This document shows positions 7,174 through 16,116 of a DNA stretch of 64,000 nucleotides, in pieces. Position numbers and translations under genes: made by a program. The stretch spans positions 1 to 64,000 of the forward strand of contig NZ_NNBJ01000030.1 in assembly GCF_002803085.1 (NCBI RefSeq). Reading direction: 5' to 3'. The notes under the pieces are model-generated. The model saw only the letters and a program-made list of their open reading frames with translations. It was not told the DNA's origin and searched no databases. Origin of the DNA: Streptomyces sp. CB01201 (lineage in GTDB: Bacteria > Actinomycetota > Actinomycetes > Streptomycetales > Streptomycetaceae). The first letter of the stretch is position 1; each line of letters starts with the position of its first letter.

Positions 7174-9258
7174 ATGGGCGTTGAAGAGCGGGACGAGTCA
7201 CTCTCGGACGGAGGCGGCCCCGAATCGGGCGGCCCCGGGGGTGGTCGTCCGCCGCGCCAGGTGCCTAGCCAGGGCGGTCCCGGCAAAGCCGTGCCGGGCG
7301 GCTCCGCGTCCGTGCCGGGCGGCTCTGCGTCCGTGCCGGGGCAGAACGCCACCGGTTCCGGTTCCGAGCACCTGGACGGGTCCGAGCCCGGGGTGAACGA
7401 CCTCGGGGTGAACGGGCTCGGCGGGACCGTACTGCCCGGCCCCTGGGGGCCGATGGACGGGGTCGGCGAGCCCGGCGCGAGCGTGCCGACCCAGCGTGAG
7501 GGCGGGCTTCGCGAGGGCATGACGCTCGATCTCGCCGAGGCCGGCCAGTCCGACGCGGACCTCGTCCACGCGATGCGGGCCGGCGACGACAGTGCGTACG
7601 AGCAGCTGTTCCGCCGGCACTCGGAGGCCGTGCGGCGCTATGCCCGCAGCTGCTGTCGCGACGCGCACACCGCGGACGACCTGACGGCGGAGGTCTTCGC
7701 GCGCACACTCCAGGCGGTCCGCGGCGGAGCCGGGCCCGAACAGGCCGTGCGGGCCTATCTGATGACGACCGTGCGCCGGGTCGCTGCCTCGTGGACGCGG
7801 ACCGCCAAACGGGAGCAACTGGTCGACGACTTCGCGGTGTTCGCGCAGCAGTCGGCGCGGTCGTCCGAGGTGTCCGACGACGACACCATCGACCTGGGCG
7901 CCGATGTGCGGGCCATGCACGAGGCCGAGCAGACGCTCGCCATGCAGGCGTTCCGCTCACTGCCCGAGCGCTGGCAGGCGGTGCTGTGGCACACCACCGT
8001 CGAGGAGGAGTCCCCGAGCGAGATCGCGCCGCTGTTCGGGCTGACCGCCAACGCGACCGCGGTGCTTGCCAGTCGGGCCCGCGAGGGACTCAAGCAGGCC
8101 TATCTCCAGGCCCATGTCTCCAGCGCGCTCACCTCCGGCGGGGACTGCGCGCGCTACGCGGACCGGCTCGGGGCGTATGCGCGCGGGGGCCTGCGGATGC
8201 GGGCCGAGCGCGGGCTCAGCAAGCACCTGGAGGAGTGCGCGAAGTGCCGGGTCGCGGTCGTCGAGCTCAAGGACGTCAACGCCGGGATTCCCGCGCTGCT
8301 TCCGGTCGCGGTCATCGGCTGGTTCGCCGCCGGGTTCTCGCTCAAGGCGGCCGGGGTCGTCGCGGGCGGCGCCGCCGGGGCCGCGGGCGCCGGTGCGGCG
8401 GCCGCGGCGACGGGTGGTTCGTCCGGCGGGGCGGCGGGGGGTGCGGCCGGAGGTGCGGCGGCCTCGGAGGGGCTGGGTGCTCCGGCCAAGGCCGGGATCG
8501 CGGCGGCGGTGGCCGTCGCGGTGGCGGCGGGGGTGGTGTTCGCGCTGACCGGCAACGACTCGGCGCCGCCGAAGCCGGACGCGAAGCCGCCCGCGGTGGC
8601 GCCCGTCGCTCCGCAGAAGCCGCCGCCCCCGAGCCCGTCACCGCCCTCGGCTCCGGCGCCGGTGCCGCCCGCGCCCGCCCCCTCGCCCGCGCCGAAGAAG
8701 CCGGCCGCCCGGCCGACCCCGCCGAAGCCGACGCGTCCGGCGCCCGTGCCGCCCCGGCCGGCGCCGCCCAAGCCGACCCCGCCCAGGCCGACGCCTCCCC
8801 CGCCTCCGCCGCCGCCGCCCGCGCCGACGGTGTTCCAGGTGAACCGCCTGGACTACGGCCTCCTCGGCGACGGCACCAAGCCCGAGGTGCGGCTGGGCGG
8901 CTCCAGCTGGCTGTGGCAGCGCTCGGGCATGAGCGTGGGCGAGCACCGCTACGCGCACGGGGTGACCGTGCACGGCCGCTCCTCGGTGACCATCGACCTC
9001 AACCGCCAGTGCCGTACGTACGACGCGTACGCGGGGGTGGACGACCTCACGATGGGGCTCGGGGCGGTGCGGTTCTCCCTCTACGGGGACGGGGCCAGGC
9101 TGTGGCGGTCGCCGGTGCTGCGGGGTGGCGATCCCGCGGTGCCGGTGCACGCCGACATCTCCGGCCGCCGCACGATCCGGCTCGTCGTCGAGCCGGCCGG
9201 CCCCTTCGGCGGGGTCGCCCTCGCGGACTGGGCCCAGTCCCGGATCAGCTGCGGCTAG
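7174..9258 (+). CDS. ECF sigma factor fused to zinc finger, TM segments and NPCBM-like domain
   Basis: A 694-residue multidomain protein. After about 115 disordered Gly/Pro-rich residues come sigma region 2 (about 125-200, YEQLFRRHSEAVRRYARS, ADDLTAEVF) and sigma region 4 (about 255-310, LPERWQAVLWHTTVEEESPSEI). A ZAS-type zinc finger follows near residue 350 (H-x3-C-x2-C in KHLEECAKC). Hydrophobic segments lie near 370-390 and 450-470, then a long Pro/Lys-rich linker. The C-terminal 140 residues resemble an NPCBM/NEW2 carbohydrate-binding module (LGGSSWLWQR, HGVTVHG, AGVDD). ATG 7174 has GGGAG 8 bases upstream. The layout implies a membrane-tethered sigma factor with a built-in anti-sigma and an extracellular glycan sensor. 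I recall similar actinobacterial ECF groups, so the fold is known but rare. Confidence 0.88.
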   Translation: MGVEERDESLSDGGGPESGGPGGGRPPRQVPSQGGPGKAVPGGSASVPGGSASVPGQNATGSGSEHLDGSEPGVNDLGVNGLGGTVLPGPWGPMDGVGEPGASVPTQREGGLREGMTLDLAEAGQSDADLVHAMRAGDDSAYEQLFRRHSEAVRRYARSCCRDAHTADDLTAEVFARTLQAVRGGAGPEQAVRAYLMTTVRRVAASWTRTAKREQLVDDFAVFAQQSARSSEVSDDDTIDLGADVRAMHEAEQTLAMQAFRSLPERWQAVLWHTTVEEESPSEIAPLFGLTANATAVLASRAREGLKQAYLQAHVSSALTSGGDCARYADRLGAYARGGLRMRAERGLSKHLEECAKCRVAVVELKDVNAGIPALLPVAVIGWFAAGFSLKAAGVVAGGAAGAAGAGAAAAATGGSSGGAAGGAAGGAAASEGLGAPAKAGIAAAVAVAVAAGVVFALTGNDSAPPKPDAKPPAVAPVAPQKPPPPSPSPPSAPAPVPPAPAPSPAPKKPAARPTPPKPTRPAPVPPRPAPPKPTPPRPTPPPPPPPPPAPTVFQVNRLDYGLLGDGTKPEVRLGGSSWLWQRSGMSVGEHRYAHGVTVHGRSSVTIDLNRQCRTYDAYAGVDDLTMGLGAVRFSLYGDGARLWRSPVLRGGDPAVPVHADISGRRTIRLVVEPAGPFGGVALADWAQSRISCG

Positions 9259-9339
9259 GGCCCCTCTGCGGCCCGGGTCAGCTCCCTGAGGGGGCTGTGC
9301 GGCTTGTGCCTTCGGCTCCGGCCATGGGGCCCGCTCCCG

Positions 9340-9626
9340 CGTGTGGGTGGTCGAGTGCGGCTCCATGCGGGCCGCTCGCGCAGTTCCCCGCGCCCCTGTA
9401 GGTGACCCAGCGCACCCCACCGGGGCCGCACTCCCGCAAGTGAGACGTCGACTGCGGCTCCACGCGGGCCGCTCGCGCAGTTCCCCGCGCCCCTGTAGGT
9501 GACCCAGCGCACCCCACCGGGGCCGCACTCCCGCAAGTGAGACGTCGACTGCGGCTCCACGCGGGCCGTTCGCGCAGTTCCCCGCGCCCCTGTAGGTGAC
9601 CCAGCGCACCCCGCCGGGGCGCGCGA
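9340..9626. repeat. 97-bp tandem repeat, about 2.9 copies
   Basis: The words CGCAGTTCCCCGCGCCCCTG begin near 9379, 9476 and 9573, exactly 97 bp apart. The intervening sequence (GGTGACCCAGCGCACCCC, GACGTCGACTGCGGCTCCA) is almost identical between copies. The array fills the gap between the convergent sigma-factor and SARP genes. Its core is the same short element found in the arrays near 19 kb and 23.2 kb. Confidence 0.92.
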
Positions 9627-12600
9627 CTACGTGGGCCCGAGTTCTTGCAGGAGGCGCACGGCTTCGGTGGGGGGCAGGGGTGGGTCGGTGGTGGCCTTCG
9701 TGTACTGGTCGGGGGTGAGGGTTTGGTGGGCTCGGGTCGTGATGGCGGCCTCGACGGACCGTTCCGGGACGGAGCGCGGGATCGGGCCGCGCCAGACGGT
9801 CGCCGCCGCGAGGACCCGTACCGCGGCCTCGTGGTGGTCCAGGTCGCCGAGCAACTGGGCTGCGCGTTCGGCGAGATGGGCCAGGACCATGTCGGTGCAG
9901 GCCGAGTCCATCGCCGTGCGCAGCGCGTCCGTCATGGCGCGCAGACCCGCCCGCGGGCCCGATTCGGCGGCGGCGAGGCGGGCGCCCAGGCCGTCGAGAA
10001 GGGCGATGAAGTGCGCGGGCGGCGGGCCGACCGCCGCGAACTCGCGGGCCCGCGCGTGCAGAGTGCGGGCGGCTTCGACCTCGCCCCGGTCGAGCGCGAC
10101 GGTGGCCAGCAGCGAATGGACGTAGGGCAGCGCGTCGGGCACCCGGTAGCGCTCCGCTTCCGCCTCGGCGTTCAGGAGGTGCTTTTCGGCGGCGGCCAAG
10201 TCGCCCTCGCGGTAGGCGAGTTCACCCACGCGTGCGGTCAGGAAGGGCGCCTCCTGGTGGGCGCCCACCTCGCGGGCCAGCTGAAGCGCCTCCTCGTAGG
10301 CGGCGCGGGCCGGCTCCGCGAGGCCGCGCATCATCGCCGCCTCGGCGGCGGCACCGGCCACCTGGGCCCGCATCCAGCGGTCGCCCACCCGGCGGCCGAG
10401 CTCGCGCAGTTCGGCGAGGTCGTCGTCGATGCCGTCCATGCCGCCGGGCACGTCCATGCTCATGTGGGTGCGGAACATCAGGGACACGCCGACCGCCCAA
10501 TCGGCGCCATGGAGGCGGCAGTTGGCGACGACGGCGTCGATGGACGTGCGCACCATCTCGGGGGTGTCGGTGCGGAACGTGGTGAACGGCCAGAGCAGCC
10601 CCGGGAAGCGGGCCGCCTGCGGGCCGCCTGCCTCGAAGGCCTTGCGCAGGACCAGGATGCGCTCCTGTGCCCCGGGGGCGGTGAATTCGTCCCGCTGGTC
10701 GGAGTCGGACAGCAGGAAGAAGCGGAGCAGGTCGAGGTGGAGCCGCGGCCAGTGGCGCGGGTCGGACTCGTCGGTGGGCGCCGGTGAGAGCGCCGCGACG
10801 GTCCGGGCCCAGGCGGCTCCCTCGTGGCGGTAGTTGCGCAGCCACCAGAACCAGCCCATGTCCAGGGCGAGTTCGGTGGCCGCCGCCTCGTCGGGGGCGG
10901 GCCCGGACGTGGTGCGGCGCAATGCGGCCCGCACGTTGTCGAGTTCGGTCTCCAGGCGGTCGATCCAGGGGAGCTGCTCGTGCGAGCGGACGAGCGGTTC
11001 GGCCCGGCGGACCAGCTCGCGGTAGTACGCGGTGTGGGCACCGGCCGCCTCGCGCAGCGCCTCGGGGGTCTCGGTGGCCCGCTCGGCGGCGTACTCGTGG
11101 ATGGTCTCCAGCATGCGGTAGCGCATGCCGGTGCCGTCCGCCGCGGGAACGGCGACGACCAGGGACTTCTCGACGAGGGCGGCCAGCTCGTCGGGGCCGC
11201 CGCACACCGCTTGGGCGGCGTCGAGGTCCCAGCCGCCGGCGAAGACGGAGGCCCGGCGCAGCACGTTCCGCTCGGGATCGTCGAGCAGGTCCCAGGACCA
11301 GTCGACGACCGCGCGCAGGGTCTGCTGCCGGGGCAGCACCGTGCGGCTGCCGGTGGTGAGCAGGCGGAAGCGGTCGTCGAGGCGGGCCGCGATCTGGCGC
11401 GGGGTCAGCAACCGCAGCCGGGCCGCGGCCAGTTCGATGGCGAGCGGCAGGCCGTCGAGGCGGCGGCAGATCTCGGCGACGGCTTCGGCGTCGACCTCCG
11501 GGTCGAAGCCGGGGCGTACGGCGCGGGCACGCTCGGCGAACAGGCGGTGGGCCGGGACGGGGGCGAGCGGCTCGACCGGTCGGACCGCCTCGCCGGGCAC
11601 GCCGAGCGGTTCGCGGCTGGTGGCGAGGATGCGGAGCCGGGGGCAGCGGGTCAGAAGCGTCTCGGCGAGGTGCGCCGCGGCGTCGATGACGTGCTCGCAG
11701 TTGTCGAGGACGAGCAGCGTGTCGGGGCGGCGGGAGAGGTCCTCGACGAGCCGGGCCGTGGGGTCGTCGTGGGCGGGCTTGGCGCCGCCCTGCGCCAGCA
11801 GCGTCGTCTCCCGCAGGCCGAGCGCGGAGACCACGGCTCCGGGCACCGCCTCGGGCTGCTCCAGCGGGGCGAGTTCGACGAGCCAGCTCTCGTCGGGCGC
11901 TGCCGATGCGGCCTGTTCGGCGAGGCGGGTCTTGCCGGTGCCACCGGGGCCGATGAGGGTGACGAGCCGGGACGCGGTCAAGTCGGCCTGGATCACGGCG
12001 AGTTCGGATTCACGGCCGACGAACGAGGTGAGCCGCGGGCGGAGGTTGCCGGTGCGGGGACGGGGCTCGGCAGGCTCGGCCGTGGGTGTCGACCCCAGCA
12101 ACTGGGCGTGCAGGGCAGCGAGTTCGGGACCGGGATCGGCGCCGAGGGCATCGGCCAGGGTGCGGCGGACCTGGTCGTACGCGGCGAGCGCCTCCGCGCC
12201 GCGGCCTTCGGCACGCAGCGTACGGATGCGCTGCGCGTGCAGCGTCTCGTCGTACGGGTGGGCGGCGAGCAGTTCCGTCAGCTCGGGCAACAGCCCGCTC
12301 GTGGCGCCGCGCCGCAGGTCCGCCTCGATGCGGCCGCGCCGGGCGGCCAGGCGCTGGGCCTCGGGCCGCAGGGCCGCGTCGCGTTCGGGCAGGTCCGCGA
12401 GGGCGGGCCCGCGCCACAGGGCGAGGGCGGCGCGCAGGGTGTCGGCGGCGGCTGCGGGGTCGCCCGCGGCGAGCTGGGCCGCGCCGTCGGCCGCGCGGTC
12501 CTCGAAGACGTACAGGTCGATGTCGTGGCGCGCGGCGAGCAGCCGGTATCCGCCCGGCCCCGACTCCACGGCCGCCCGGCCGACCGCCCGGCGCAGCCGG

Positions 12601-12803
12601 CCCACCAGCGCCTGGAGGGCGGCGGGCGCGTCCTGGGGCGGGTCGTCGGCCCATACGTCGTCGATGAGCGCGGACACGGAGACGGGTCGGGGGGCGCGGG
12701 ACGCCAGCGCGGTCAGCAGCGCGCGCACCTTGGGCCCGCCCAGGGATATGGCGGTGCCCTGCTCGTCGTGCGCCTCCGTGGCGCCCAGGATCAGGTACCG
12801 CAC
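9627..12803 (-). CDS. AfsR-like SARP regulator (BTAD + NB-ARC + helical repeats)
   Basis: A 1058-residue protein. An OmpR-type winged helix at residues 1-95 (ALIDDVWADDPPQDAPAALQALVGRLRR) is followed by the bacterial transcriptional activation domain (about 100-250). An NB-ARC/STAND ATPase spans about 275-560, with the P-loop GPGGTGKT, Walker B LLVLDNCEHV and downstream ARC motifs. The last 450 residues are helical, TPR-like repeats. Large SARPs activate secondary-metabolite genes and are gated by nucleotide or partner binding. GTG 12803 opens directly on the conserved MRYLILG-type sequence. No antibiotic cluster lies beside it, so the target is probably distant or pleiotropic. It converges on the sigma-factor fusion gene. 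Confidence 0.92.
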   Translation of the reverse strand: MRYLILGATEAHDEQGTAISLGGPKVRALLTALASRAPRPVSVSALIDDVWADDPPQDAPAALQALVGRLRRAVGRAAVESGPGGYRLLAARHDIDLYVFEDRAADGAAQLAAGDPAAAADTLRAALALWRGPALADLPERDAALRPEAQRLAARRGRIEADLRRGATSGLLPELTELLAAHPYDETLHAQRIRTLRAEGRGAEALAAYDQVRRTLADALGADPGPELAALHAQLLGSTPTAEPAEPRPRTGNLRPRLTSFVGRESELAVIQADLTASRLVTLIGPGGTGKTRLAEQAASAAPDESWLVELAPLEQPEAVPGAVVSALGLRETTLLAQGGAKPAHDDPTARLVEDLSRRPDTLLVLDNCEHVIDAAAHLAETLLTRCPRLRILATSREPLGVPGEAVRPVEPLAPVPAHRLFAERARAVRPGFDPEVDAEAVAEICRRLDGLPLAIELAAARLRLLTPRQIAARLDDRFRLLTTGSRTVLPRQQTLRAVVDWSWDLLDDPERNVLRRASVFAGGWDLDAAQAVCGGPDELAALVEKSLVVAVPAADGTGMRYRMLETIHEYAAERATETPEALREAAGAHTAYYRELVRRAEPLVRSHEQLPWIDRLETELDNVRAALRRTTSGPAPDEAAATELALDMGWFWWLRNYRHEGAAWARTVAALSPAPTDESDPRHWPRLHLDLLRFFLLSDSDQRDEFTAPGAQERILVLRKAFEAGGPQAARFPGLLWPFTTFRTDTPEMVRTSIDAVVANCRLHGADWAVGVSLMFRTHMSMDVPGGMDGIDDDLAELRELGRRVGDRWMRAQVAGAAAEAAMMRGLAEPARAAYEEALQLAREVGAHQEAPFLTARVGELAYREGDLAAAEKHLLNAEAEAERYRVPDALPYVHSLLATVALDRGEVEAARTLHARAREFAAVGPPPAHFIALLDGLGARLAAAESGPRAGLRAMTDALRTAMDSACTDMVLAHLAERAAQLLGDLDHHEAAVRVLAAATVWRGPIPRSVPERSVEAAITTRAHQTLTPDQYTKATTDPPLPPTEAVRLLQELGPT

Positions 12804-12884
12804 GCGTTCATTGTGACGGGCTTTGACCGGAAGGGGGGAATCGTTTTCCCCCGGGCCCCCGGGGGACCGGGCCAGGCGCGGTCA

Positions 12885-13171
12885 CGCTCCCGCATGCGGA
12901 CTGTCGAGTGCGGCTCGACCGGGGCCGTTCGCGCCCACCGCGGCGGAACCGCGCAAAACACACAGCCCCGCGCCCCTCTTGGGCACCCGGCACCGTGACC
13001 CGCGCCAGCCCCTTAGGGCGCGGGGAACTGCGCGACCAGCCACACCCAGCCCGCAGCCAAAGATCCCCCGGACCGGGGTCGCGCTCCCGCATGCACATGG
13101 TCAGGTGCAGACCGTCCCGGGCCGACCGCGCCCACTGCGGCGGAACCGCGCAAAACACACAGCCCCGCGCC
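12885..13171. repeat. Direct repeat pair 197 bp apart plus inverted short element
   Basis: Two similar blocks start with CTCCCGCATGC at 12887 and 13084 and end in AACCGCGCAAAACACACAG followed by a CCCCGCGCCC tract. Between them, at about 13011-13047, lies the Streptomyces short element in reverse orientation (GGGCGCGGGGAACTGCGCG). The block occupies the gap downstream of the cyclase-like gene and upstream of the SARP gene, both on the minus strand. Confidence 0.8.
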
Positions 13172-13206
13172 CTGTGGGGGACCCGGTACCCCGGTACCCC
13201 GGGGCC

Positions 13207-15348
13207 TCAGGACCGCAGCGTCGGCCGTCGGGGCGGGGCCACCCCGCCCGCCACCGCCCGCTGGCGGGGAGCCGCTGTGCCCGTCCAGCACGTGCCCCGG
13301 CGGGCCAGCAGCCGGCGCAGCCACAGTTCGGTGGAGATCAGGTCGGCCAGGCCGTCCAGCGGAAGGGGCTCGCCCGCGGCGGCCGCCCGGACCGCCTTGC
13401 GGACCGTGCGGGCCTCGATCAGGCCCGCGTCCGCGAGCAGCGGCGCTTCGAAGAGGGAGATCAGCGGGTCCGCCGACTGGCGCAGGCCGGCCCGGGCGAC
13501 CGCGGCGGAGGGGGTGAGGGAGGGGGCGCCCCAGCCGGGGGGCAGATCGCGCACCCCGGACGCCGAGAGCACCGTCCGCAGGATCGAGGCGCGGGCACCG
13601 GGCTGGACCCGCAGCGATTCGGGCAGGGCCCGGCAGGCCCGTACGACCTGGTTGTCCAGGAAGGGGGCGTGCAGACGCTGGCTGCGCACCTCGGCGGCCT
13701 GTTCCAGGACCCGGTGGTCGGCCGCGTACCGGGCGAGGGCCGCCGAGGCGCGGGCCTCACCGGGGCGCAACGAAGGGGCCGGGCGGGTCGCCGAGGCCAT
13801 CAGGCGTACCGATACTTCGGCGAGCGCCTCCCCCGTCAGCCAGCGCGCGGCCGGGCCCGGACGCGTCCACGCCAGGGCGGCGAGCGAGATCGACAGCGGG
13901 CTCGCGGGGTCGTCGAAGCGGGGCTCGCGCAGGGCGTCCGCCGCGGATTCGATGCCGGTGCGGTAGGGGGTGCGGGCCAGTCGGCGGGCCGCGCGGTACA
14001 CGGTGAGGGGCACGAACAGGGAGTTGGCCGAGGGGCCGCCCGCCTTGGCGAGGGCGGTCGCGGGGCGGAGCAGATGGCGTCTTTGACGGTCCATCAGAAG
14101 GTCGGCCAGGCGCGCCGGATGGGCGTCCAGCACCTGGCGGGCGCCGCTGCCGGTGAAGTGGTCGGCGCTGCCCGACAGGAGGCGGCGGCGGTGGCGCGGG
14201 GCCACGATCAGGGAGGGGCCCGGCTCGTCGGTGAGCGGGCCTTCGAGGTCCGCGTACGGCAGGGACTCCTCGTCGCCGGTCACCACCACGTGGTGCAGCC
14301 GGGGGTTGGCGGCCATCGCGCCGGCCCGCTCCAGCTCCGCCTGCCGGCCCGCGCCCGGCACGGTGAGGTCGTTGAAGGTGACGGCCAGCAGCCGCTCGCC
14401 CGCGCCGGTGCCGTGGCCGAGGACGGTACCGGGCACGCCGGGCAGACCGGCCGCGAGCAGGGCGAGGGTGGCGGATGCGGGGCCGCCGGAGAGGTCGGCC
14501 CCTATGCCGGGGGCCGGTCCGCCGCGGGCGGCGCGCCGCTCGGCGGGGCCCATGCCGGGGACCGGCCCCGGGTCGGGCGGCAGGGTCTCGGGGGCGTGCC
14601 GGGGCGCGGTGAGCCTGGCCCGCACCGCGGACACCAGCGCCTCGCGCACCCCGTCCACCGCGGCGGCGGGCGGCAGTTGGGGCGCGGCGACCGCGAGCGA
14701 GGCGACCGGCTCGTACCCGGTGATCTCGCGCGAGCCCTCCCGCAGCACCAGCGCGCGGCCGGGCGGAATGCGGCGCACGCCCGCGTACGGCGTGGAGTCG
14801 CCGAGCGCCTCGGGCACATCGGGGCAGGCGAGCAGGGCGGCGAGGTGGCCGATGTCGAGTTGGGCCTCGATGAGGTCGGCGAGCGGAAGTGCCGCCGTGC
14901 CGTAGGCGGTTCCGCCCGCCCAGGGGGTGTAGAAGACGGGCTTCGCACCAGCGAGGTCCCCAACTACCGTGACGCGCCTGGCCACTTGGGCAACAGCCGT
15001 ATAGCTGCCGGGCCAGGCGGTGAGGTGGCGCAGCGCGCCCCCGCGCGCGGCGAACAGGCCGACGCGCAGTTCCTCGTCGGTGGCGGCGCAGCAGCCGAGG
15101 ACGGCGAGCCGGGTGTCGGTGCCGACGCTGACGATGCGGATCTCGTCGGGCCGCCAGTCGCCCACCGCCCACAGCGGATCCGGGTCGCCCCACAGGAGTT
15201 GGGCCCCGACGGGGTGGACGGTACGGCCCTCGTCGGGCTCACCGACGGCGCCGGCCGTGCCGTATCCGCCCGCCGCGTACGCGCCCGTACCGTAGGTGTT
15301 CGTGCGGAAGCTTGCGGCGACGCTGCTCCACCCCACCAACCATCGCAT
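13207..15348 (-). CDS. Asparagine synthase/lasso-cyclase-like protein with altered active site
   Basis: A 713-residue protein of the asparagine synthase B superfamily, closest in layout to macrolactam cyclases of the albusnodin/ikarugamycin type. The N-terminal part has the class II glutaminase-like fold (GDLAGAKPVFYT, IPPGRALVLREG) but starts Met-Arg-Trp, so the catalytic Cys is absent. The C-terminal part has the synthetase fold, including RLHAPFLDNQVVRACRALPESLRV. The pyrophosphate-loop SGGxDS reads SGGPAS, and the usual G-D-G-G-D region reads TGSGAR. ATG 15348 has GGAGG 4-5 bases upstream. No lasso precursor, leader peptidase or transporter is visible nearby. It may be a pseudoenzyme or act on an unknown substrate. 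Confidence 0.75.
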   Translation of the reverse strand: MRWLVGWSSVAASFRTNTYGTGAYAAGGYGTAGAVGEPDEGRTVHPVGAQLLWGDPDPLWAVGDWRPDEIRIVSVGTDTRLAVLGCCAATDEELRVGLFAARGGALRHLTAWPGSYTAVAQVARRVTVVGDLAGAKPVFYTPWAGGTAYGTAALPLADLIEAQLDIGHLAALLACPDVPEALGDSTPYAGVRRIPPGRALVLREGSREITGYEPVASLAVAAPQLPPAAAVDGVREALVSAVRARLTAPRHAPETLPPDPGPVPGMGPAERRAARGGPAPGIGADLSGGPASATLALLAAGLPGVPGTVLGHGTGAGERLLAVTFNDLTVPGAGRQAELERAGAMAANPRLHHVVVTGDEESLPYADLEGPLTDEPGPSLIVAPRHRRRLLSGSADHFTGSGARQVLDAHPARLADLLMDRQRRHLLRPATALAKAGGPSANSLFVPLTVYRAARRLARTPYRTGIESAADALREPRFDDPASPLSISLAALAWTRPGPAARWLTGEALAEVSVRLMASATRPAPSLRPGEARASAALARYAADHRVLEQAAEVRSQRLHAPFLDNQVVRACRALPESLRVQPGARASILRTVLSASGVRDLPPGWGAPSLTPSAAVARAGLRQSADPLISLFEAPLLADAGLIEARTVRKAVRAAAAGEPLPLDGLADLISTELWLRRLLARRGTCWTGTAAPRQRAVAGGVAPPRRPTLRS

Positions 15349-16116
15349 CGCGCCTCCACAGGCTGTGGACAACTCGTGGACAACCCCGGACCGGCCCCTC
15401 CGCGTGCCGCCCTGCCGGGAAGGTCCGTACGGGCCGAAGGAAGTCCGGGCCCCATGCTGCCACGACAAGGGCACGCCTGAGGGGCCCCGGGTAGCGGGCG
15501 CAAAAAGTGAATTCGCCCCGGCAGGTGGCCGATTGGCATCGTTCTCGGGACGTACGGGACGGGACCCGAGTGATCGACGGGACGGCTCAGGGGCCCGGAG
15601 TCAGGGGCGATATTCGGCCATTCTCCGATCGCCGGGCAACGCGCACACCCGTCTCCGGAGGCCCTCAACGCACAGTCCGGGAGGCGCTGTTCGCCTCCCG
15701 GACCGGTCCGCCGCCCGCGGGGATTGAGGCGGCGGTGTCCCCCAGCCCACTGGATCCATGCAGCGGGCCGACCCACGCACCACACATGGAAGCGCCCCCC
15801 TGGTGGACCGGCGAGAGCGCACGGCCGGGCGCACGGCCACACGGCGGGAGCGCGGCGGCGGCCACTCCCGCCGCACCCCGGCGCAACGGGTCCCGCGGCC
15901 GAGGCGCGCCCCCCGGGGTCGGCAACCGGCCGTACGGAAAACAATCTCGCCATAGGGAAGACCGCCTCTTAACGGTCGGGATGCGGCGAACTACGCTGTG
16001 TTTACTGCTGTTCCTCACGGGTGGCATATTCCCGAGGGCTCGGCCACATGCTTTTGCGGCCGACGATCCGGACATCACCGCCCGGGGGGAACGCCGTCTG
16101 TGTCGAGGGGTGGCGC
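15349..16116. other. 768-bp divergent intergenic region, no gene recognised
   Basis: The region separates the cyclase-like gene and the NsdA-like gene and must hold both promoters. It includes AT-rich words TTAACGG and TGTGTTTACTG near 15969-16005. I see no short ORF with a ribosome site that looks like a lasso or other RiPP precursor, and no clear terminator. Frames open here lack coding character. Confidence 0.5.

Noticed and set aside
15349..16116. Possible lasso-peptide precursor near the cyclase-like gene
   Set aside because: No short ORF on either strand has a ribosome site with a leader plus a core beginning with Gly/Cys/Ala and an acidic residue at 7-9.
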